From positions 2,598,387 through 2,662,386 of the forward strand of contig NZ_BPTV01000001.1 in the NCBI RefSeq assembly GCF_019973375.1: a DNA stretch of 64,000 bases. Reading direction: 5' to 3'. Positions 1 to 11,426 of the stretch are shown piece after piece (positions within the stretch are counted from its first letter, which is position 1; every line of letters starts with the position of its first letter). Both the position numbers and the translations under genes were made by a program. Source of the stretch: Prevotella lacticifex. Its GTDB lineage: Bacteria; Bacteroidota; Bacteroidia; Bacteroidales; Bacteroidaceae. A model generated the notes under the pieces. That model was not told the origin of the DNA. It saw nothing but the letters and a program-made list of their open reading frames with translations, and ran no database searches.

Positions 1-2040
<2,040 letters not shown>

Positions 2041-2059
2041 ATTTTCTTTTTAAGTTTAT

Positions 2060-2190
2060 GAGTTTAAAAGTTTTTTAGTTTTGTAAGTTCTTAGTTTTAT
2101 AAGTTCTCAAGCCTGCGCGTGCCACAAACGGGTGAAGGATGAGGTGGGTCAGACCCGAAAACTCAAAAACTAAAAGACTTAGAAACTCAT
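2060..2190 (-). repeat. rpoB-rpoC spacer with 16-bp direct repeats and an inverted partner
   Basis: The spacer holds two adjacent 16-bp direct repeats (2076-2091 and 2092-2107, differing at one base) plus a weaker third copy at about 2060-2075. An AT-rich segment at 2157-2190, which overlaps the last codon and the stop of rpoB, is roughly complementary to them. In the rpoBC mRNA this could fold as a long, weak stem around a GC-richer loop (2108-2156). No promoter motif of the TAnnTTTG type is visible here. The function is unknown. Confidence 0.5.
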
Positions 2191-5100
2191 TCGAGCTTGA
2201 TGCTCAGTCCGAGACCGCGGAGCTCATGGAGCAGCACGTTCAGCGACTCTGGAATTCCCGGTGTAGGCATTGGCTCGCCCTTGACGATAGCCTCGTATGC
2301 CTTGGAACGTCCCTGGACATCGTCCGACTTGATGGTAAGCATTTCCTGAAGCACGTGAGCGGCACCAAAGCCCTCAAGTGCCCATACCTCCATCTCTCCG
2401 AAACGCTGGCCTCCGAACTGTGCCTTACCGCCGAGCGGCTGCTGAGTGATAAGACTGTACGGGCCGATAGAGCGGGCGTGCATCTTGTCCTCGACCATGT
2501 GACCGAGCTTAAGGAAGTATGTTATACCCACTGTTGCCTGCTGGTCGAAACGCTCTCCGGTCTCACCATCGTACAGATAGGTTGAGCAGAGGTTTGGCAG
2601 TCCGGCCTTGTCGGTCCACTCTTTCAGGTCGTCAAGTTTCGCACCATCGAAGATTGGAGTAGCGAACTTGACACCGAGGCGCTTACCAGCAGCACCAAGG
2701 ATAGCTTCAAAGATCTGTCCCAGGTTCATACGCGATGGCACACCCATAGGGTTCAGTACCAGGTCGACAGGACGTCCGTCGGCGAGGAATGGCATATCCT
2801 CCATACGAACAATCTTCGAGACGATACCCTTGTTACCATGGCGTCCGGCGAGCTTATCACCAACCTGAATCTTACGCTTCTTAGCAATGTACACCTTAGC
2901 CATCTGAAGGATACCCGAAGGCAGCTCATCACCGATAGTGATGGCAAACTTCTTACGTTTGAGCTCGGCATCCATCTTCTTGTATTTGCGGATGTAGTTC
3001 ATTATCAAGCGCTGGATGAGGTTGTTGGTATGCTCATCGTCGGTCCAGCCGCTACTCTGAATGCCCTCATAGTCGAGGTTCTTGAGAGCTGCCACGGTGA
3101 ACTTGGCACCCTTGGTGATAATCTCTGCATCGGAATAGTCCTTGATGCCCTCAGAGGTCTTATCCTCTGTAAGCGTCATCAGACGGTCGACAAGCATATC
3201 CTTCAAGTCGTTTGCCTTTGCCTCATACTCCTCGTCAATCTTTGCAAGGGTAACCTTATCCTGCTTTTTGCTCTCACGGGTCTTGATAGCACGTGAGAAG
3301 AGTTTCTTGTCGATGACGACACCGCTCAGCGAAGGATTGGCTTTCAAAGAAGAATCCTTAACATCGCCGGCCTTGTCACCGAAGATAGCACGGAGGAGTT
3401 TCTCCTCAGGCGAGGGATCGCTCTCACCCTTAGGCGAAATCTTACCGATGAGAATATCGCCCGGCTCGACACGCGCACCGACACGGATGATACCGTTGTC
3501 GTCGAGGTCCTTAGTGGCTTCCTCACTGACATTAGGAATATCGGAAGTGAATTCCTCCACACCACGCTTTGTCTCACGAACGTCGAGTGAATACTCATCA
3601 ACGTGGACAGAAGTGAGGACGTCCTCACGCACCATACGCTCCGAAATGACCACGGCATCCTCGTAGTTGTAACCCTTCCAAGGCATGTATGCCACAAGGA
3701 GGTTACGGCCGAGAGCCAGCTCGCCATTCTCAGTGGCATAACCCTCTGTAAGGATATCGCCCTTCTTCACGCGCTGTCCCTTGTTACAGATTGGGCGCAG
3801 GTCGACAACCATGTTCTGGTTTGTGCGGCGGAACTTAGGAATGCGGTATTCCTTTGTAGCAGGCTCGAAGCTTACAAACTCATCGTCCTCGCTGCGGTCG
3901 TAGAGGATACGTATTGTTGTTGCGTCAACATATTCTATTACACCGTCGCCCTCAGCAGTAATCTGTGTACGGCTGTCCTCACAGACCTGTTTCTCCAGTC
4001 CTGTTCCGACGATAGGTGCATCGTTGTGGAGCAAAGGCACTGCCTGACGCATCATGTTACATCCCATCAGGGCACGGTGACCGTCGTCATGCTCGAGGAA
4101 CGGGATAAGTCCTGCCGACACAGAGGCAATCTGCTGCGGCGAGACATCCATAAGGTCGACATCCTCTGGCGGCACTACAGGATAATCGGCATCCTGACGG
4201 CACTTGACAGTCTTACGGATGAACGTACCATCGTCGTTCAAAGGAGCATTACCCTGACCGATAATCTTCTCCTCTTCCTCCTCAGCGGTGAGGTAGATAA
4301 CATCCTCATTCTTCATATCGACCTTTGCGTTCTCCACCTTTCTATAGGGAGTAACGATAAATCCGAGGTCGTTGATCTTTGCATACATGCAGAGCGAAGA
4401 GATAAGTCCGATGTTCGGGCCCTCAGGCGACTCGATAGGACAAAGACGGCCGTAGTGAGTATAGTGTACGTCACGGACCTCGAATCCGGCACGCTCACGC
4501 GACAGACCGCCAGGACCGAGAGCCGAGAGACGGCGCTTATGAGTAACCTCAGCCAGCGGGTTTGTCTGGTCCATGAACTGGCTCAACGGGTTTGTGCCGA
4601 AGAAACTGTTGATAACGCTCGAGATAGTCTTAGCGTTAATAAGGTCAGTCGGCTGGAACACCTCATTGTCACGGACGTTCATGCGCTCACGGATGGTGCG
4701 GGCCATACGTGCCAAACCTATCGAGAACTGATTGCTGAGTTGCTCGCCGACGGTACGCACGCGACGGTTCGACAGATGGTCGATATCGTCGACGGTAGCG
4801 TTAGAGTTAACGAGCTGGATGAGATACTTGATAATCTCTATGATGTCCTCTTTCGTCAGGACACGAGTGTCCATATCGATGTCGAGGCCCAATTTCTTGT
4901 TAATACGGTAGCGTCCGACCTCTCCAAGGTCATAGCGCTTATCTGAGAAGAACAGATTCTGGAACACTTCCCTCGCGCTGGCATCATCGGCAGGGTCGGC
5001 ATTGCGCAACTGACGGTAGATGTAGAGCACGGCCTCCTTCTCAGAGTGGCTCGGGTCCTTAGCAAGAGTGTTGAAGATAATTGCGTACTTGCTGGCAGCA

Positions 5101-5999
5101 TCCTCATCCTTATGAACGAGAATAGAAGTAGCACCGCTGTCGATAATATCATCAATATTCTCGGCTGTGATTTCTGTCTCGCGCTCGAAGACGACCTCAT
5201 TACGCTCTATGGACACCACCTCACCGGTATCCTCATCGACGAAGTCCTCATTCCACGACTTCATCACGTTACCGGCAAGCTTAGATCCAATAGCTTCTTT
5301 CAGGTTCTTCTTATTAACCTTTATCTCCTTGCAGAGATCAAAGATCTGAAGAATATCCTTATCGCTCTCGAAGCCGATGGCACGGAGCAACGTGGTTACA
5401 GGCAACTTCTTCTTACGGTCGATGTAAGCATACATGACATTGTTGATGTCGGTAGCGAACTCAATCCACGAGCCTTTGAACGGTATGATACGTGCGCTGT
5501 AGAGCACAGTACCATTGGCATGAACACCCTGTCCGAAGAATACGCCCGGTGAACGGTGCAACTGCGAAACGACTACGCGCTCAGCACCATTGATAACGAA
5601 GGTACCGTTCTTTGTCATATACGGAATAGTTCCAAGGAACACATCCTGTATGAACGTACCGAAGTCCTCATGATCTGGGTCGGTGCAGTAAAGTTTCATC
5701 TTTGCCTTCAAAGGAACGCTGTAAGTCAGTCCCCTCTCGAGGCACTCGTCGATGGAGTAGCGCGGCGGATCGATATAGTAGTCGAGGAATTCAAGAACGA
5801 AGTTATTACGAGTATCGGTGATTGGGAAGTTCTCAGAGAACACCTTATACAAGCCATCGTTCTTTCTTTCCTCAGGCGGAGTGTCCAACTGCAGGAAATC
5901 GCGGAAAGACTTCAGCTGCACGTCGAGGAAATCCGGATAAGGATACGGATTCTTCACGCTGGCGAAGTTTACTCTTTCGTTATTTAAATTTGTTGCCAT
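2187..5999 (-). CDS. rpoB: RNA polymerase subunit beta
   Basis: Beta subunit of RNA polymerase, 1,270 residues, the usual Bacteroidetes length. The rifampicin pocket is at about residues 467-530 ([20 protein letters not shown], then [18 protein letters not shown]) and looks wild type: the D in FMDQ, the H in THKRR and the S in RRLSALG are all present. The active-site lysine segment [12 protein letters not shown] lies near residue 1046. The C-terminus ([14 protein letters not shown]) is complete. The start [12 protein letters not shown] follows a run of A residues on the coding strand. It lies 186 bp downstream of rplL, a spacer with two RNA-strand hairpins. Confidence 0.98.
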   Translation of the reverse strand: MATNLNNERVNFASVKNPYPYPDFLDVQLKSFRDFLQLDTPPEERKNDGLYKVFSENFPITDTRNNFVLEFLDYYIDPPRYSIDECLERGLTYSVPLKAKMKLYCTDPDHEDFGTFIQDVFLGTIPYMTKNGTFVINGAERVVVSQLHRSPGVFFGQGVHANGTVLYSARIIPFKGSWIEFATDINNVMYAYIDRKKKLPVTTLLRAIGFESDKDILQIFDLCKEIKVNKKNLKEAIGSKLAGNVMKSWNEDFVDEDTGEVVSIERNEVVFERETEITAENIDDIIDSGATSILVHKDEDAASKYAIIFNTLAKDPSHSEKEAVLYIYRQLRNADPADDASAREVFQNLFFSDKRYDLGEVGRYRINKKLGLDIDMDTRVLTKEDIIEIIKYLIQLVNSNATVDDIDHLSNRRVRTVGEQLSNQFSIGLARMARTIRERMNVRDNEVFQPTDLINAKTISSVINSFFGTNPLSQFMDQTNPLAEVTHKRRLSALGPGGLSRERAGFEVRDVHYTHYGRLCPIESPEGPNIGLISSLCMYAKINDLGFIVTPYRKVENAKVDMKNEDVIYLTAEEEEEKIIGQGNAPLNDDGTFIRKTVKCRQDADYPVVPPEDVDLMDVSPQQIASVSAGLIPFLEHDDGHRALMGCNMMRQAVPLLHNDAPIVGTGLEKQVCEDSRTQITAEGDGVIEYVDATTIRILYDRSEDDEFVSFEPATKEYRIPKFRRTNQNMVVDLRPICNKGQRVKKGDILTEGYATENGELALGRNLLVAYMPWKGYNYEDAVVISERMVREDVLTSVHVDEYSLDVRETKRGVEEFTSDIPNVSEEATKDLDDNGIIRVGARVEPGDILIGKISPKGESDPSPEEKLLRAIFGDKAGDVKDSSLKANPSLSGVVIDKKLFSRAIKTRESKKQDKVTLAKIDEEYEAKANDLKDMLVDRLMTLTEDKTSEGIKDYSDAEIITKGAKFTVAALKNLDYEGIQSSGWTDDEHTNNLIQRLIMNYIRKYKKMDAELKRKKFAITIGDELPSGILQMAKVYIAKKRKIQVGDKLAGRHGNKGIVSKIVRMEDMPFLADGRPVDLVLNPMGVPSRMNLGQIFEAILGAAGKRLGVKFATPIFDGAKLDDLKEWTDKAGLPNLCSTYLYDGETGERFDQQATVGITYFLKLGHMVEDKMHARSIGPYSLITQQPLGGKAQFGGQRFGEMEVWALEGFGAAHVLQEMLTIKSDDVQGRSKAYEAIVKGEPMPTPGIPESLNVLLHELRGLGLSIKLE

Positions 6000-6077
6000 T
6001 AAAAAAAGTGTTACTATTGGATAAAATCAGGGATTTTCAGCTAATGTCAATAGACAAGATGTCAAAAGACACTAAAA

Positions 6078-6110
6078 GGTCGGGACTCACCTACTTGGCA
6101 AATCCCAACC
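6078..6110 (-). promoter_or_regulatory. Hairpin in the rplL-rpoB spacer (proximal to rpoB)
   Basis: An 8-bp stem (6078-6085 with 6103-6110) around a 17-base loop. On the minus-strand RNA one pair is a G-U wobble, whereas the same pair would be a C-A mismatch on the plus strand. The structure is therefore consistent only with the rplL-rpoB transcript. It may be a processing or attenuation element. Confidence 0.5.
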
Positions 6111-6144
6111 ATTTTATGTAGCATATACGATTTCTATGTGAAAT

Positions 6145-6178
6145 CTTCAGCAATGGGTATCAAAATACCCCTTTGAAG
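6145..6178 (-). terminator. Attenuator-like hairpin just after rplL
   Basis: A compound hairpin starts seven bases after the rplL stop: inner stem GGGTAT/ATACCC (6155-6160 with 6165-6170) and outer stem CTTC/GAAG (6145-6148 with 6175-6178). No long U tract follows, so full termination is unlikely. A partial terminator between rplL and rpoB is known in E. coli, where it lowers rpoBC output relative to L7/L12; the same role is inferred here. Confidence 0.45.
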
Positions 6179-6185
6179 AGTCAGA

Positions 6186-6563
6186 TTACTTCAGAGTAAC
6201 CTTAGCGCCCTCAGCCTCGATGGTCTTCTTGAGGTTCTCAGCCTCTTCCTTAGCCATACCCTCCTTGATGATAGAAGGAGCCTTGTCGACGAGGTCCTTA
6301 GCCTCTTTCAGACCGAGACCGCAAGCTTCCTTGACAGCCTTAACGACCTTCAGCTTAGCTGCGCCTACCTCTGTGAGCTCAACATCGAACTCAGTCTTCT
6401 CCTCAGCTGCTGGAGCAGCACCACCTGCTGCAGGACCTGCAACTGCGACGGCTGCAGCAGCCGGCTCGATTCCGTACTCGTCCTTCAGGACTGTTGCCAA
6501 CTCATTAACTTCCTTAACAGTAAGATTTACTAACTCTTCTGCAATAGCTTTTACGTCTGCCAT
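6186..6563 (-). CDS. rplL: 50S ribosomal protein L7/L12 (bL12)
   Basis: Stalk protein of the large ribosomal subunit, present in multiple copies and the docking site for translation GTPases. It has 125 residues: an N-terminal dimerisation helix (to about residue 33), an alanine- and glycine-rich hinge (about 34-55, [19 protein letters not shown]) and the globular C-terminal domain with the conserved [20 protein letters not shown] segment. It sits between rplJ (97 bp upstream) and rpoB, as in most bacteria. Confidence 0.98.
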   Translation of the reverse strand: MADVKAIAEELVNLTVKEVNELATVLKDEYGIEPAAAAVAVAGPAAGGAAPAAEEKTEFDVELTEVGAAKLKVVKAVKEACGLGLKEAKDLVDKAPSIIKEGMAKEEAENLKKTIEAEGAKVTLK

Positions 6564-6660
6564 TTTATTCTAAATTTTATTTATTCGTTTTTAATTAATG
6601 TTCTGTAACCTTATGATTGCAGGACTGGCCTAAAATCGTAGGACCTTATCCTCCAACTAA

Positions 6661-7179
6661 TTATTCAGGACGCTCGCCTAAGGTCTTAAGCACACCGTGA
6701 ATAGTGTTTGCGCCTGACTGCAGAGCAGAGACAACGTTCTTTGCCGGCGACTGCAGCAGAGCCACAACATCGGCGATGAGTTCGTTCTTGCTCTTAAGAG
6801 CTGCGAGTTCCTCGAGTTTGTCAGCACCTACGAAAACAGACTCCTCAGCATAAGCTGCCTTGAGGGCAGGAATACCATCTTTCTTATATTCCTTGAGGAG
6901 CTTTGCAGGTGTATTAGCAGTCTGAGTGAACATAACTGCTGTATTACCCTTGAGTGACTCGTAGAGAGGTTCATAATCAACTTCAGCAGCGTCGAGGGCC
7001 TTGCGGAGAAGCTTGTTCTTCACGACGACCATCTTAATCTCGCTCTTGAAGCACTTGCGACGGAGAGCACTTGTAGCCTCAGCATTCAGACCGGTCACGT
7101 CGACCAGATAGAAATGCGGATACTCCTTAAGTTTTTCTCCGAGCTGAGCAATAACAGTATCTTTTACTTCTTTTTTCAT
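6661..7179 (-). CDS. rplJ: 50S ribosomal protein L10 (uL10)
   Basis: Base of the ribosomal stalk; binds 23S rRNA and carries L7/L12 dimers on its C-terminal helix. It has 172 residues, normal for the family. The N-terminal part shows the typical KKEVKDTVIAQLGEKL and LRRKCFKSEIKMVVVKNKLL segments. The start lies 18 bp after rplA, too close for a separate leader, so no L10 leader element as known from E. coli or Bacillus can be seen here. Confidence 0.97.
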   Translation of the reverse strand: MKKEVKDTVIAQLGEKLKEYPHFYLVDVTGLNAEATSALRRKCFKSEIKMVVVKNKLLRKALDAAEVDYEPLYESLKGNTAVMFTQTANTPAKLLKEYKKDGIPALKAAYAEESVFVGADKLEELAALKSKNELIADVVALLQSPAKNVVSALQSGANTIHGVLKTLGERPE

Positions 7180-7197
7180 CTTACAAAACTTTTAGAG

Positions 7198-7893
7198 TTA
7201 CTCATCAACTGATTTTGGATCAACCTTGATACCCCTACTCATTGTGCTTGAAATAAAGATACTCTTGACATATGTACCTTTGGCAGCAGCAGGCTTCAGG
7301 CGGATAATGGTAGCAAGGAACTCCTTGGCGTTACCATAAATCTGATCGGCAGTCATACTAATCTTACCGATAGAAGAATGAATGATACCAGCCTTGTCGA
7401 CCTTGAAATCTATCTTACCCTGCTTGACTTCCTTAACAGCCTTAGCAACATCCATAGTTACAGTGCCGCTCTTTGGGTTAGGCATAAGTCCGCGAGGTCC
7501 GAGGACACGTCCTAAAGGACCGACCTTACCCATGCACGACGGCATAGTGATGATGACATCAACATCAGTCCATCCACCTTTGATCTTGTCGATATATTCG
7601 TCGAGACCAACATAATCAGCACCAGCGGCCTTTGCAGCCTCTTCCTGGTCGGGAGTGCAGAGACAGAGCACGCGAGTGACCTTACCAGTACCGTTAGGCA
7701 GCGACACAACGCCACGAACCATCTGGTTAGCCTTACGCGGGTCAACGCCCAAGCGCACATCGATATCGAGAGAAGCATCGAACTTAGTAGTGGTGATTTC
7801 TTTCACCAGAGCCGAAGCCTCTTTCAATGAATATGCCTTCCCTGCTTCAACCTTCTCAGCTACTGATTTTTGATTTTTTGTCAGTTTACTCAT
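7198..7893 (-). CDS. rplA: 50S ribosomal protein L1 (uL1)
   Basis: Ribosomal protein of the mobile L1 stalk, which helps release deacylated tRNA; in many bacteria it also represses its own operon. It has 231 residues. Family signatures include [19 protein letters not shown], the [20 protein letters not shown] loop that touches RNA, and [11 protein letters not shown]. It lies 20 bp downstream of rplK. Confidence 0.98.
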   Translation of the reverse strand: MSKLTKNQKSVAEKVEAGKAYSLKEASALVKEITTTKFDASLDIDVRLGVDPRKANQMVRGVVSLPNGTGKVTRVLCLCTPDQEEAAKAAGADYVGLDEYIDKIKGGWTDVDVIITMPSCMGKVGPLGRVLGPRGLMPNPKSGTVTMDVAKAVKEVKQGKIDFKVDKAGIIHSSIGKISMTADQIYGNAKEFLATIIRLKPAAAKGTYVKSIFISSTMSRGIKVDPKSVDE

Positions 7894-7913
7894 TTTTAAA
7901 TTGAAGTTTTAAA

Positions 7914-8354
7914 TTATTTACCAGGGAAGTCCCCTTTTACAGTAATACCCATGCTGCGGGCAGTACCGGCAACAAGTCTCATTGCAGACTCAACAGTGAA
8001 ACAGTTAAGGTCAGCCATTTTGTCCTCGGCGATAGCCTTCACCTGATCCCAAGTCACACTAGCGACCTTGTTACGGTTAGGCTGGCCAGAACCCTTCTTG
8101 ACCTTAGCAGCCTCGAGCAGCTGTACAGCAGCAGGAGGAGTCTTAACAACAAAACTGAAAGACTTGTCGGTATAGTAAGTTATTACTACTGGCAATATCT
8201 TACCTGCCTTATTCTGGGTGCGGGCGTTGAATTCCTTGCAGAATCCCATGATATTGATACCCTTAGAACCCAGAGCCGGGCCTACTGGAGGTGAGGGATT
8301 TGCTGCGCCACCTTTAATCTGTAATTTGATTAATCCAGCAACTTCTTTAGCCAT
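7914..8354 (-). CDS. rplK: 50S ribosomal protein L11 (uL11)
   Basis: Ribosomal protein of the GTPase-associated centre, 146 residues. The proline-rich N-terminal hinge ([20 protein letters not shown]) and the C-terminal RNA-binding domain ending [15 protein letters not shown] are complete. It is followed closely by rplA and preceded by nusG, the standard order of this cluster. Confidence 0.98.
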   Translation of the reverse strand: MAKEVAGLIKLQIKGGAANPSPPVGPALGSKGINIMGFCKEFNARTQNKAGKILPVVITYYTDKSFSFVVKTPPAAVQLLEAAKVKKGSGQPNRNKVASVTWDQVKAIAEDKMADLNCFTVESAMRLVAGTARSMGITVKGDFPGK

Positions 8355-8411
8355 TTCTTTTGTTAGTAATTAAAAATTTGAAACGTATGAAAGACTACAG
8401 TATCCGTAACA

Positions 8412-8963
8412 TTATACTTCGCCTTCCTTTGATACTTGTCCGAAGTTCAGTTCGAGAGGATTCTCACGACCGAAAATCATGACCATCACCTTGAGCTTAT
8501 GCTTTTCGGTGTTCACCTCCTGGATAACTCCATGGAATCCGCTGAACGGGCCGTCGTTGACCTTGACAGTCTCACCGACGATAAACGGAATTTCCTGAAC
8601 CTCATCAAGCTCAGTCTCTTCAACGTTACCGAGCAGACGGTTGACATCGGAATCACGCACAGGAGAAGGATGGTCGGTACCACCGAGGAATCCTAACACG
8701 TTAGGCATGAATCGCAACGTAGAAGCAATGTCGCCACTCAAGTCGGCTTCAACAAGAACATAGCCAGGGAGACTTAATTTCTCCTTCACCACACGCTTAC
8801 CGTTCTTGACCGATGCAATCTTCTCAGTTGGCAAAAGCACCTGAGCGACATGCGCAGCCAATTTTTCATTGTGGCCTATTTCGGCATCGATGTATTCTTT
8901 CACCTTAGCCTCTTTGCCACTGATAGCGCGAAGTACATACCATTTCATATTTGAATCAGCCAT
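8412..8963 (-). CDS. nusG: Transcription termination/antitermination protein NusG
   Basis: Elongation factor that binds RNA polymerase and couples it to ribosomes or Rho. It has 183 residues. The NGN domain begins with [20 protein letters not shown] and includes the [10 protein letters not shown] and LGFLGG segments; the C-terminal KOW domain is seen as [19 protein letters not shown]. This is the short single-copy NusG type that lies between secE and rplK, not one of the longer UpxY/LoaP-type paralogues. Confidence 0.97.
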   Translation of the reverse strand: MADSNMKWYVLRAISGKEAKVKEYIDAEIGHNEKLAAHVAQVLLPTEKIASVKNGKRVVKEKLSLPGYVLVEADLSGDIASTLRFMPNVLGFLGGTDHPSPVRDSDVNRLLGNVEETELDEVQEIPFIVGETVKVNDGPFSGFHGVIQEVNTEKHKLKVMVMIFGRENPLELNFGQVSKEGEV

Positions 8964-8979
8964 AACTTCCTAACAGCTT

Positions 8980-9171
8980 TTAAACTGAGTAAACAAATGC
9001 CATAATATTCTTGAACACGATGTCCATTACCCAAACAACAAGCGCAATGATAAGGGAAGCAGATAATACTACCATTGCGCTATGAGTAAGCTGGGCACCA
9101 GAAGGCCAAGTTGTGTTATGGGCAAGTTCTTCGTAGCAAGCCTTGCAATAATTTACGAACTTCTTAAACAT
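8980..9171 (-). CDS. secE: Preprotein translocase subunit SecE
   Basis: Small clamp subunit of the SecYEG channel in the inner membrane. The start is set at MFKKFVNYCK (9171), giving 63 residues. A longer in-frame start at 9216 would run into the tRNA-Trp gene and is rejected. It has the amphipathic N-terminal helix, the NTTWPSGAQL turn (the family's W-P motif), and one C-terminal membrane helix (SAMVVLSASLIIALVVWVM). It lies between tRNA-Trp and nusG. Confidence 0.95.
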   Translation of the reverse strand: MFKKFVNYCKACYEELAHNTTWPSGAQLTHSAMVVLSASLIIALVVWVMDIVFKNIMAFVYSV

Positions 9172-9186
9172 AATATCTTTTGTTAG

Positions 9187-9259
9187 CACGGGTTGAAGGA
9201 CTTGAACCCTCGACACCTGGTTTTGGAGACCAGTGCTCTACCAACTGAGCTAAACCCGT
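9187..9259 (-). tRNA. trnW: tRNA-Trp (anticodon CCA)
   Basis: The minus strand folds as a full cloverleaf: acceptor ACGGGTT/AACCCGT, D arm with GTTGGTAGAGC, anticodon loop CTCCAAA with CCA, T loop TTCAAGT and discriminator G. The 3' CCA is not encoded. It sits between tuf and secE, the same place as in many bacteria, and is probably cut from the operon transcript. Confidence 0.97.
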
Positions 9260-9264
9260 AGGAA

Positions 9265-9290
9265 GTCTCCGCACCGCATGATGCGGAGAC
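9265..9290 (-). promoter_or_regulatory. Hairpin between tuf and tRNA-Trp
   Basis: A perfect 9-bp stem (9265-9273 with 9282-9290) with an 8-base loop lies between the tuf stop and the tRNA-Trp 5' end. It lacks a U tract, so a partial terminator or an RNA processing signal that separates tuf mRNA from the tRNA is more likely than full termination. Confidence 0.55.
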
Positions 9291-9314
9291 TGTTCTTTAT
9301 TGCAATCTTACTGA

Positions 9315-10535
9315 TTACTTCTTTTCGTTCTGCCAGCCCTCTGGAAGATCATCAAGAATAGCGGTGATCTGACCAGAACCGACTGTACGGCCACCCTCAC
9401 GGATTGCGAAACGAAGACCCTCGTTCAGAGCAACCTTATAGATAAGGCTGACCTCAATCTCTACGTTATCGCCAGGCATAACCATCTCAACTCCCTCAGG
9501 AAGCTTGATCTCACCTGTGCAGTCCATTGTGCGGAGGTAGAACTGTGGGCGGTACTTGTTACCGAATGGAGTGTGACGGCCACCCTCTTCCTTCTTCAGC
9601 ACGTAGATAGATGCCTTGAAGTGATCGTGCGGTGTGATAGCACCCGGGTGCACGACAACCATACCACGCTTAACCTCGTCCTTGTCGATACCACGGAGGA
9701 GCAGACCAACGTTATCACCAGCCTCACCCTCAGACAGAGTCTTACGGAACATCTCGACACCAGTGATGACAGACTTCTTATCCTCACCGAGACCGAGGAG
9801 CTGAACCTCATCACCGACCTTGCACTTACCCGTCTCAATACGACCAGTAGCAACAGTACCACGACCAGTGATAGAGAATACATCCTCAACAGGCATAAGG
9901 AATGGCTTATCAACCTCACGAGTAGGCTCCTGAATCCACTCATCGACAGTGTCCATGAGCTTCTTGACAGAGTCAACCCACTTTGGAACGCCGTTCAGAG
10001 CACCGAGCGCAGATCCACGGATGATAGGAGTATCCTCCTCATATCCGTACTGCTCGAGCAGCTCACGAACCTCCATCTCAACGAGTTCAAGCATTTCCTC
10101 GTCATCGACCATATCGCACTTGTTCAGGAAGACAACGATACGCGGAACGTTCACCTGACGAGCCAGAAGGACGTGCTCACGAGTCTGAGGCATAGGACCG
10201 TCAGTAGCGGCAACAACCAGGATAGCACCGTCCATCTGCGCAGCACCAGTAACCATGTTCTTGACATAGTCGGCGTGACCCGGGCAGTCGACGTGAGCGT
10301 AGTGACGCTTTGCAGTCTCGTACTCGATATGTGCGGTGTTAATGGTGATACCACGCTCTTTCTCCTCAGGAGCGTTATCGATCTCATCGAAAGACTTGAC
10401 ATCCTCAGCAGTGCCGAGCTCCTCGTGCAGAACCTTAGAGATAGCTGCAGTCAGGGTAGTCTTACCATGGTCGACGTGACCAATCGTACCAATGTTTACG
10501 TGCGGTTTGGTGCGCACGAATTCTTCTTTAGCCAT
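9315..10535 (-). CDS. tuf: Translation elongation factor EF-Tu
   Basis: GTPase that brings aminoacyl-tRNA to the ribosome. It has 406 residues. G1 is GHVDHGKT (19-26), G3 is DCPGH (about 81-85), G4 is NKCD (about 136-139) and G5 starts with SAL (about 174). Domains 2 and 3 look complete up to [10 protein letters not shown]. After this the protein runs on as [15 protein letters not shown], about eleven residues beyond the usual ILD end of the family. It is the only tuf copy in the window and is flanked by tRNA genes on both sides. Confidence 0.98.
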   Translation of the reverse strand: MAKEEFVRTKPHVNIGTIGHVDHGKTTLTAAISKVLHEELGTAEDVKSFDEIDNAPEEKERGITINTAHIEYETAKRHYAHVDCPGHADYVKNMVTGAAQMDGAILVVAATDGPMPQTREHVLLARQVNVPRIVVFLNKCDMVDDEEMLELVEMEVRELLEQYGYEEDTPIIRGSALGALNGVPKWVDSVKKLMDTVDEWIQEPTREVDKPFLMPVEDVFSITGRGTVATGRIETGKCKVGDEVQLLGLGEDKKSVITGVEMFRKTLSEGEAGDNVGLLLRGIDKDEVKRGMVVVHPGAITPHDHFKASIYVLKKEEGGRHTPFGNKYRPQFYLRTMDCTGEIKLPEGVEMVMPGDNVEIEVSLIYKVALNEGLRFAIREGGRTVGSGQITAILDDLPEGWQNEKK

Positions 10536-10610
10536 AGCTTTCTATATTTTATTATATTAAAAATAATCTGTGTTTTGTTTCTGCTTCACTCACACAAGAT
10601 GCGAAGAGAG

Positions 10611-10682
<72 letters not shown>

Positions 10683-10695
10683 ATTCCTTCAATAG

Positions 10696-10768
10696 AGCGG
10701 AAAACGGGGCTCAAACCCGCGACCCCCAGCTTGGAAGGCTAGTGCTCTATCAACTGAGCTATTTCCGC
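10696..10768 (-). tRNA. trnG: tRNA-Gly (anticodon TCC)
   Basis: Cloverleaf on the minus strand: acceptor GCGGAAA/TTTCCGC, anticodon loop CTTCCAA with TCC, T loop TTTGAGC. It lies 13 bp from the following tRNA-Thr, consistent with one polycistronic precursor. Confidence 0.95.
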
Positions 10769-10794
10769 GTTGTCATTCCGGTAAAGGAATGTGG

Positions 10795-10876
10795 TGGGTG
10801 GTGATGGATTCGAACCACCGAAGCAAGAAGCAGCAGATTTACAGTCTGCCCCATTTGGCCACTCTGGAAACCACCC
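10795..10876 (-). tRNA. trnY: tRNA-Tyr (anticodon GTA)
   Basis: An 82-base class II tRNA with a long variable arm: acceptor GGGTGGT/ACCACCC, anticodon loop CTGTAAA with GTA, T loop TTCGAAT, discriminator A. It belongs to the tRNA run upstream of tuf. Confidence 0.96.
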
Positions 10877-10927
10877 AAAAACGTTAAAGACCTCTTTGAT
10901 TCCGACTTCCGTCATCCTCATCTTTTG

Positions 10928-11001
10928 AGCCTCTTGTCGGATTCGAACCAACGACCCCGAGATTACAAATCACGTGCTCTGGCCAACTGAGCTAAAGAGG
11001 C
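10928..11001 (-). tRNA. trnT: tRNA-Thr (anticodon TGT)
   Basis: Cloverleaf on the minus strand: acceptor GCCTCTT/AAGAGGC, anticodon loop TTTGTAA with TGT, T arm GTTGG/CCGAC. The anticodon stem CGTGA/TCTCG has a T-T mismatch at its centre (positions 29 and 41). It is the first gene of the tRNA-tuf-secE-nusG-ribosomal-rpoBC block. Confidence 0.94.
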
Positions 11002-11054
11002 GTTACTTTGCAGCTGCTCTCAGTCGCCGTAACTTCGATTGCTGTAAGCGGCTG

Positions 11055-11085
11055 CAAAGTTATACATTATTTTTCAATCACCAAA
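11055..11085 (-). promoter_or_regulatory. Promoter of the tRNA-tuf-rpoBC block
   Basis: On the minus strand: -33 TTTG (11082-11085), 19 bp spacer, -7 TAACTTTG (11055-11062). This fits the Bacteroidetes sigma-ABfr consensus. It lies about 55 bp upstream of tRNA-Thr(TGT) and is the only good promoter seen ahead of this block. Confidence 0.75.
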
Positions 11086-11103
11086 ATTTTTCGGGGATTT
11101 TTT

Positions 11104-11403
11104 TTAATGTTTACGCAGTTTTTCTTTGAATTTGGTGAGCTGAACCTTCATTGCGTCCAGGCATAGGTCGACGCCTTCCTCGAAGGTGTCGGCTGTTTTC
11201 TCCACGTGGAGAGTGTTGCCGGGAACCACGACATTGAGACTTGTGGTCTTGTTCAGTGCCGTTGCAGGTTTCTCAACTTTTAATTGCACCTCTACTTTCT
11301 GAATGTCCTCGAATGACTTTTCGAGTTTTGTGACTTTCTTGTTAATGAATTCTTGAAGCTTCTCGGTAGCATCGAAATGAATCGACTGAATTTTGATCTC
11401 CAT
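11104..11403 (-). CDS. hpf: Ribosome hibernation promoting factor (HPF/RaiA family)
   Basis: A 99-residue ribosome-associated protein of the short HPF/YfiA type, which binds the decoding centre and stops translation in slow-growing cells. The single domain shows the family pattern: MEIKIQSIHFDATEKLQEFI at the start (beta strand and helix), KVEVQLKVEKP in the middle and TFEEGVDLCLDAMKVQLTKF as the second helix. There is no long-form C-terminal dimerisation domain. It is 23 bp downstream of the recombinase gene and probably shares its transcript. Confidence 0.9.
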   Translation of the reverse strand: MEIKIQSIHFDATEKLQEFINKKVTKLEKSFEDIQKVEVQLKVEKPATALNKTTSLNVVVPGNTLHVEKTADTFEEGVDLCLDAMKVQLTKFKEKLRKH

Positions 11404-11426
11404 AGTTACCTCCAGTTTTTAAAGGT

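Noticed and set aside
3603..4946. 447-codon open frame on the plus strand across rpoB
   Set aside because: It is exactly antisense to conserved rpoB codons; long antisense frames arise from codon bias, and the product has no domain-like pattern.
9172..9216. Longer SecE start at 9216
   Set aside because: It would translate part of the tRNA-Trp gene; the start at 9171 fits the family.
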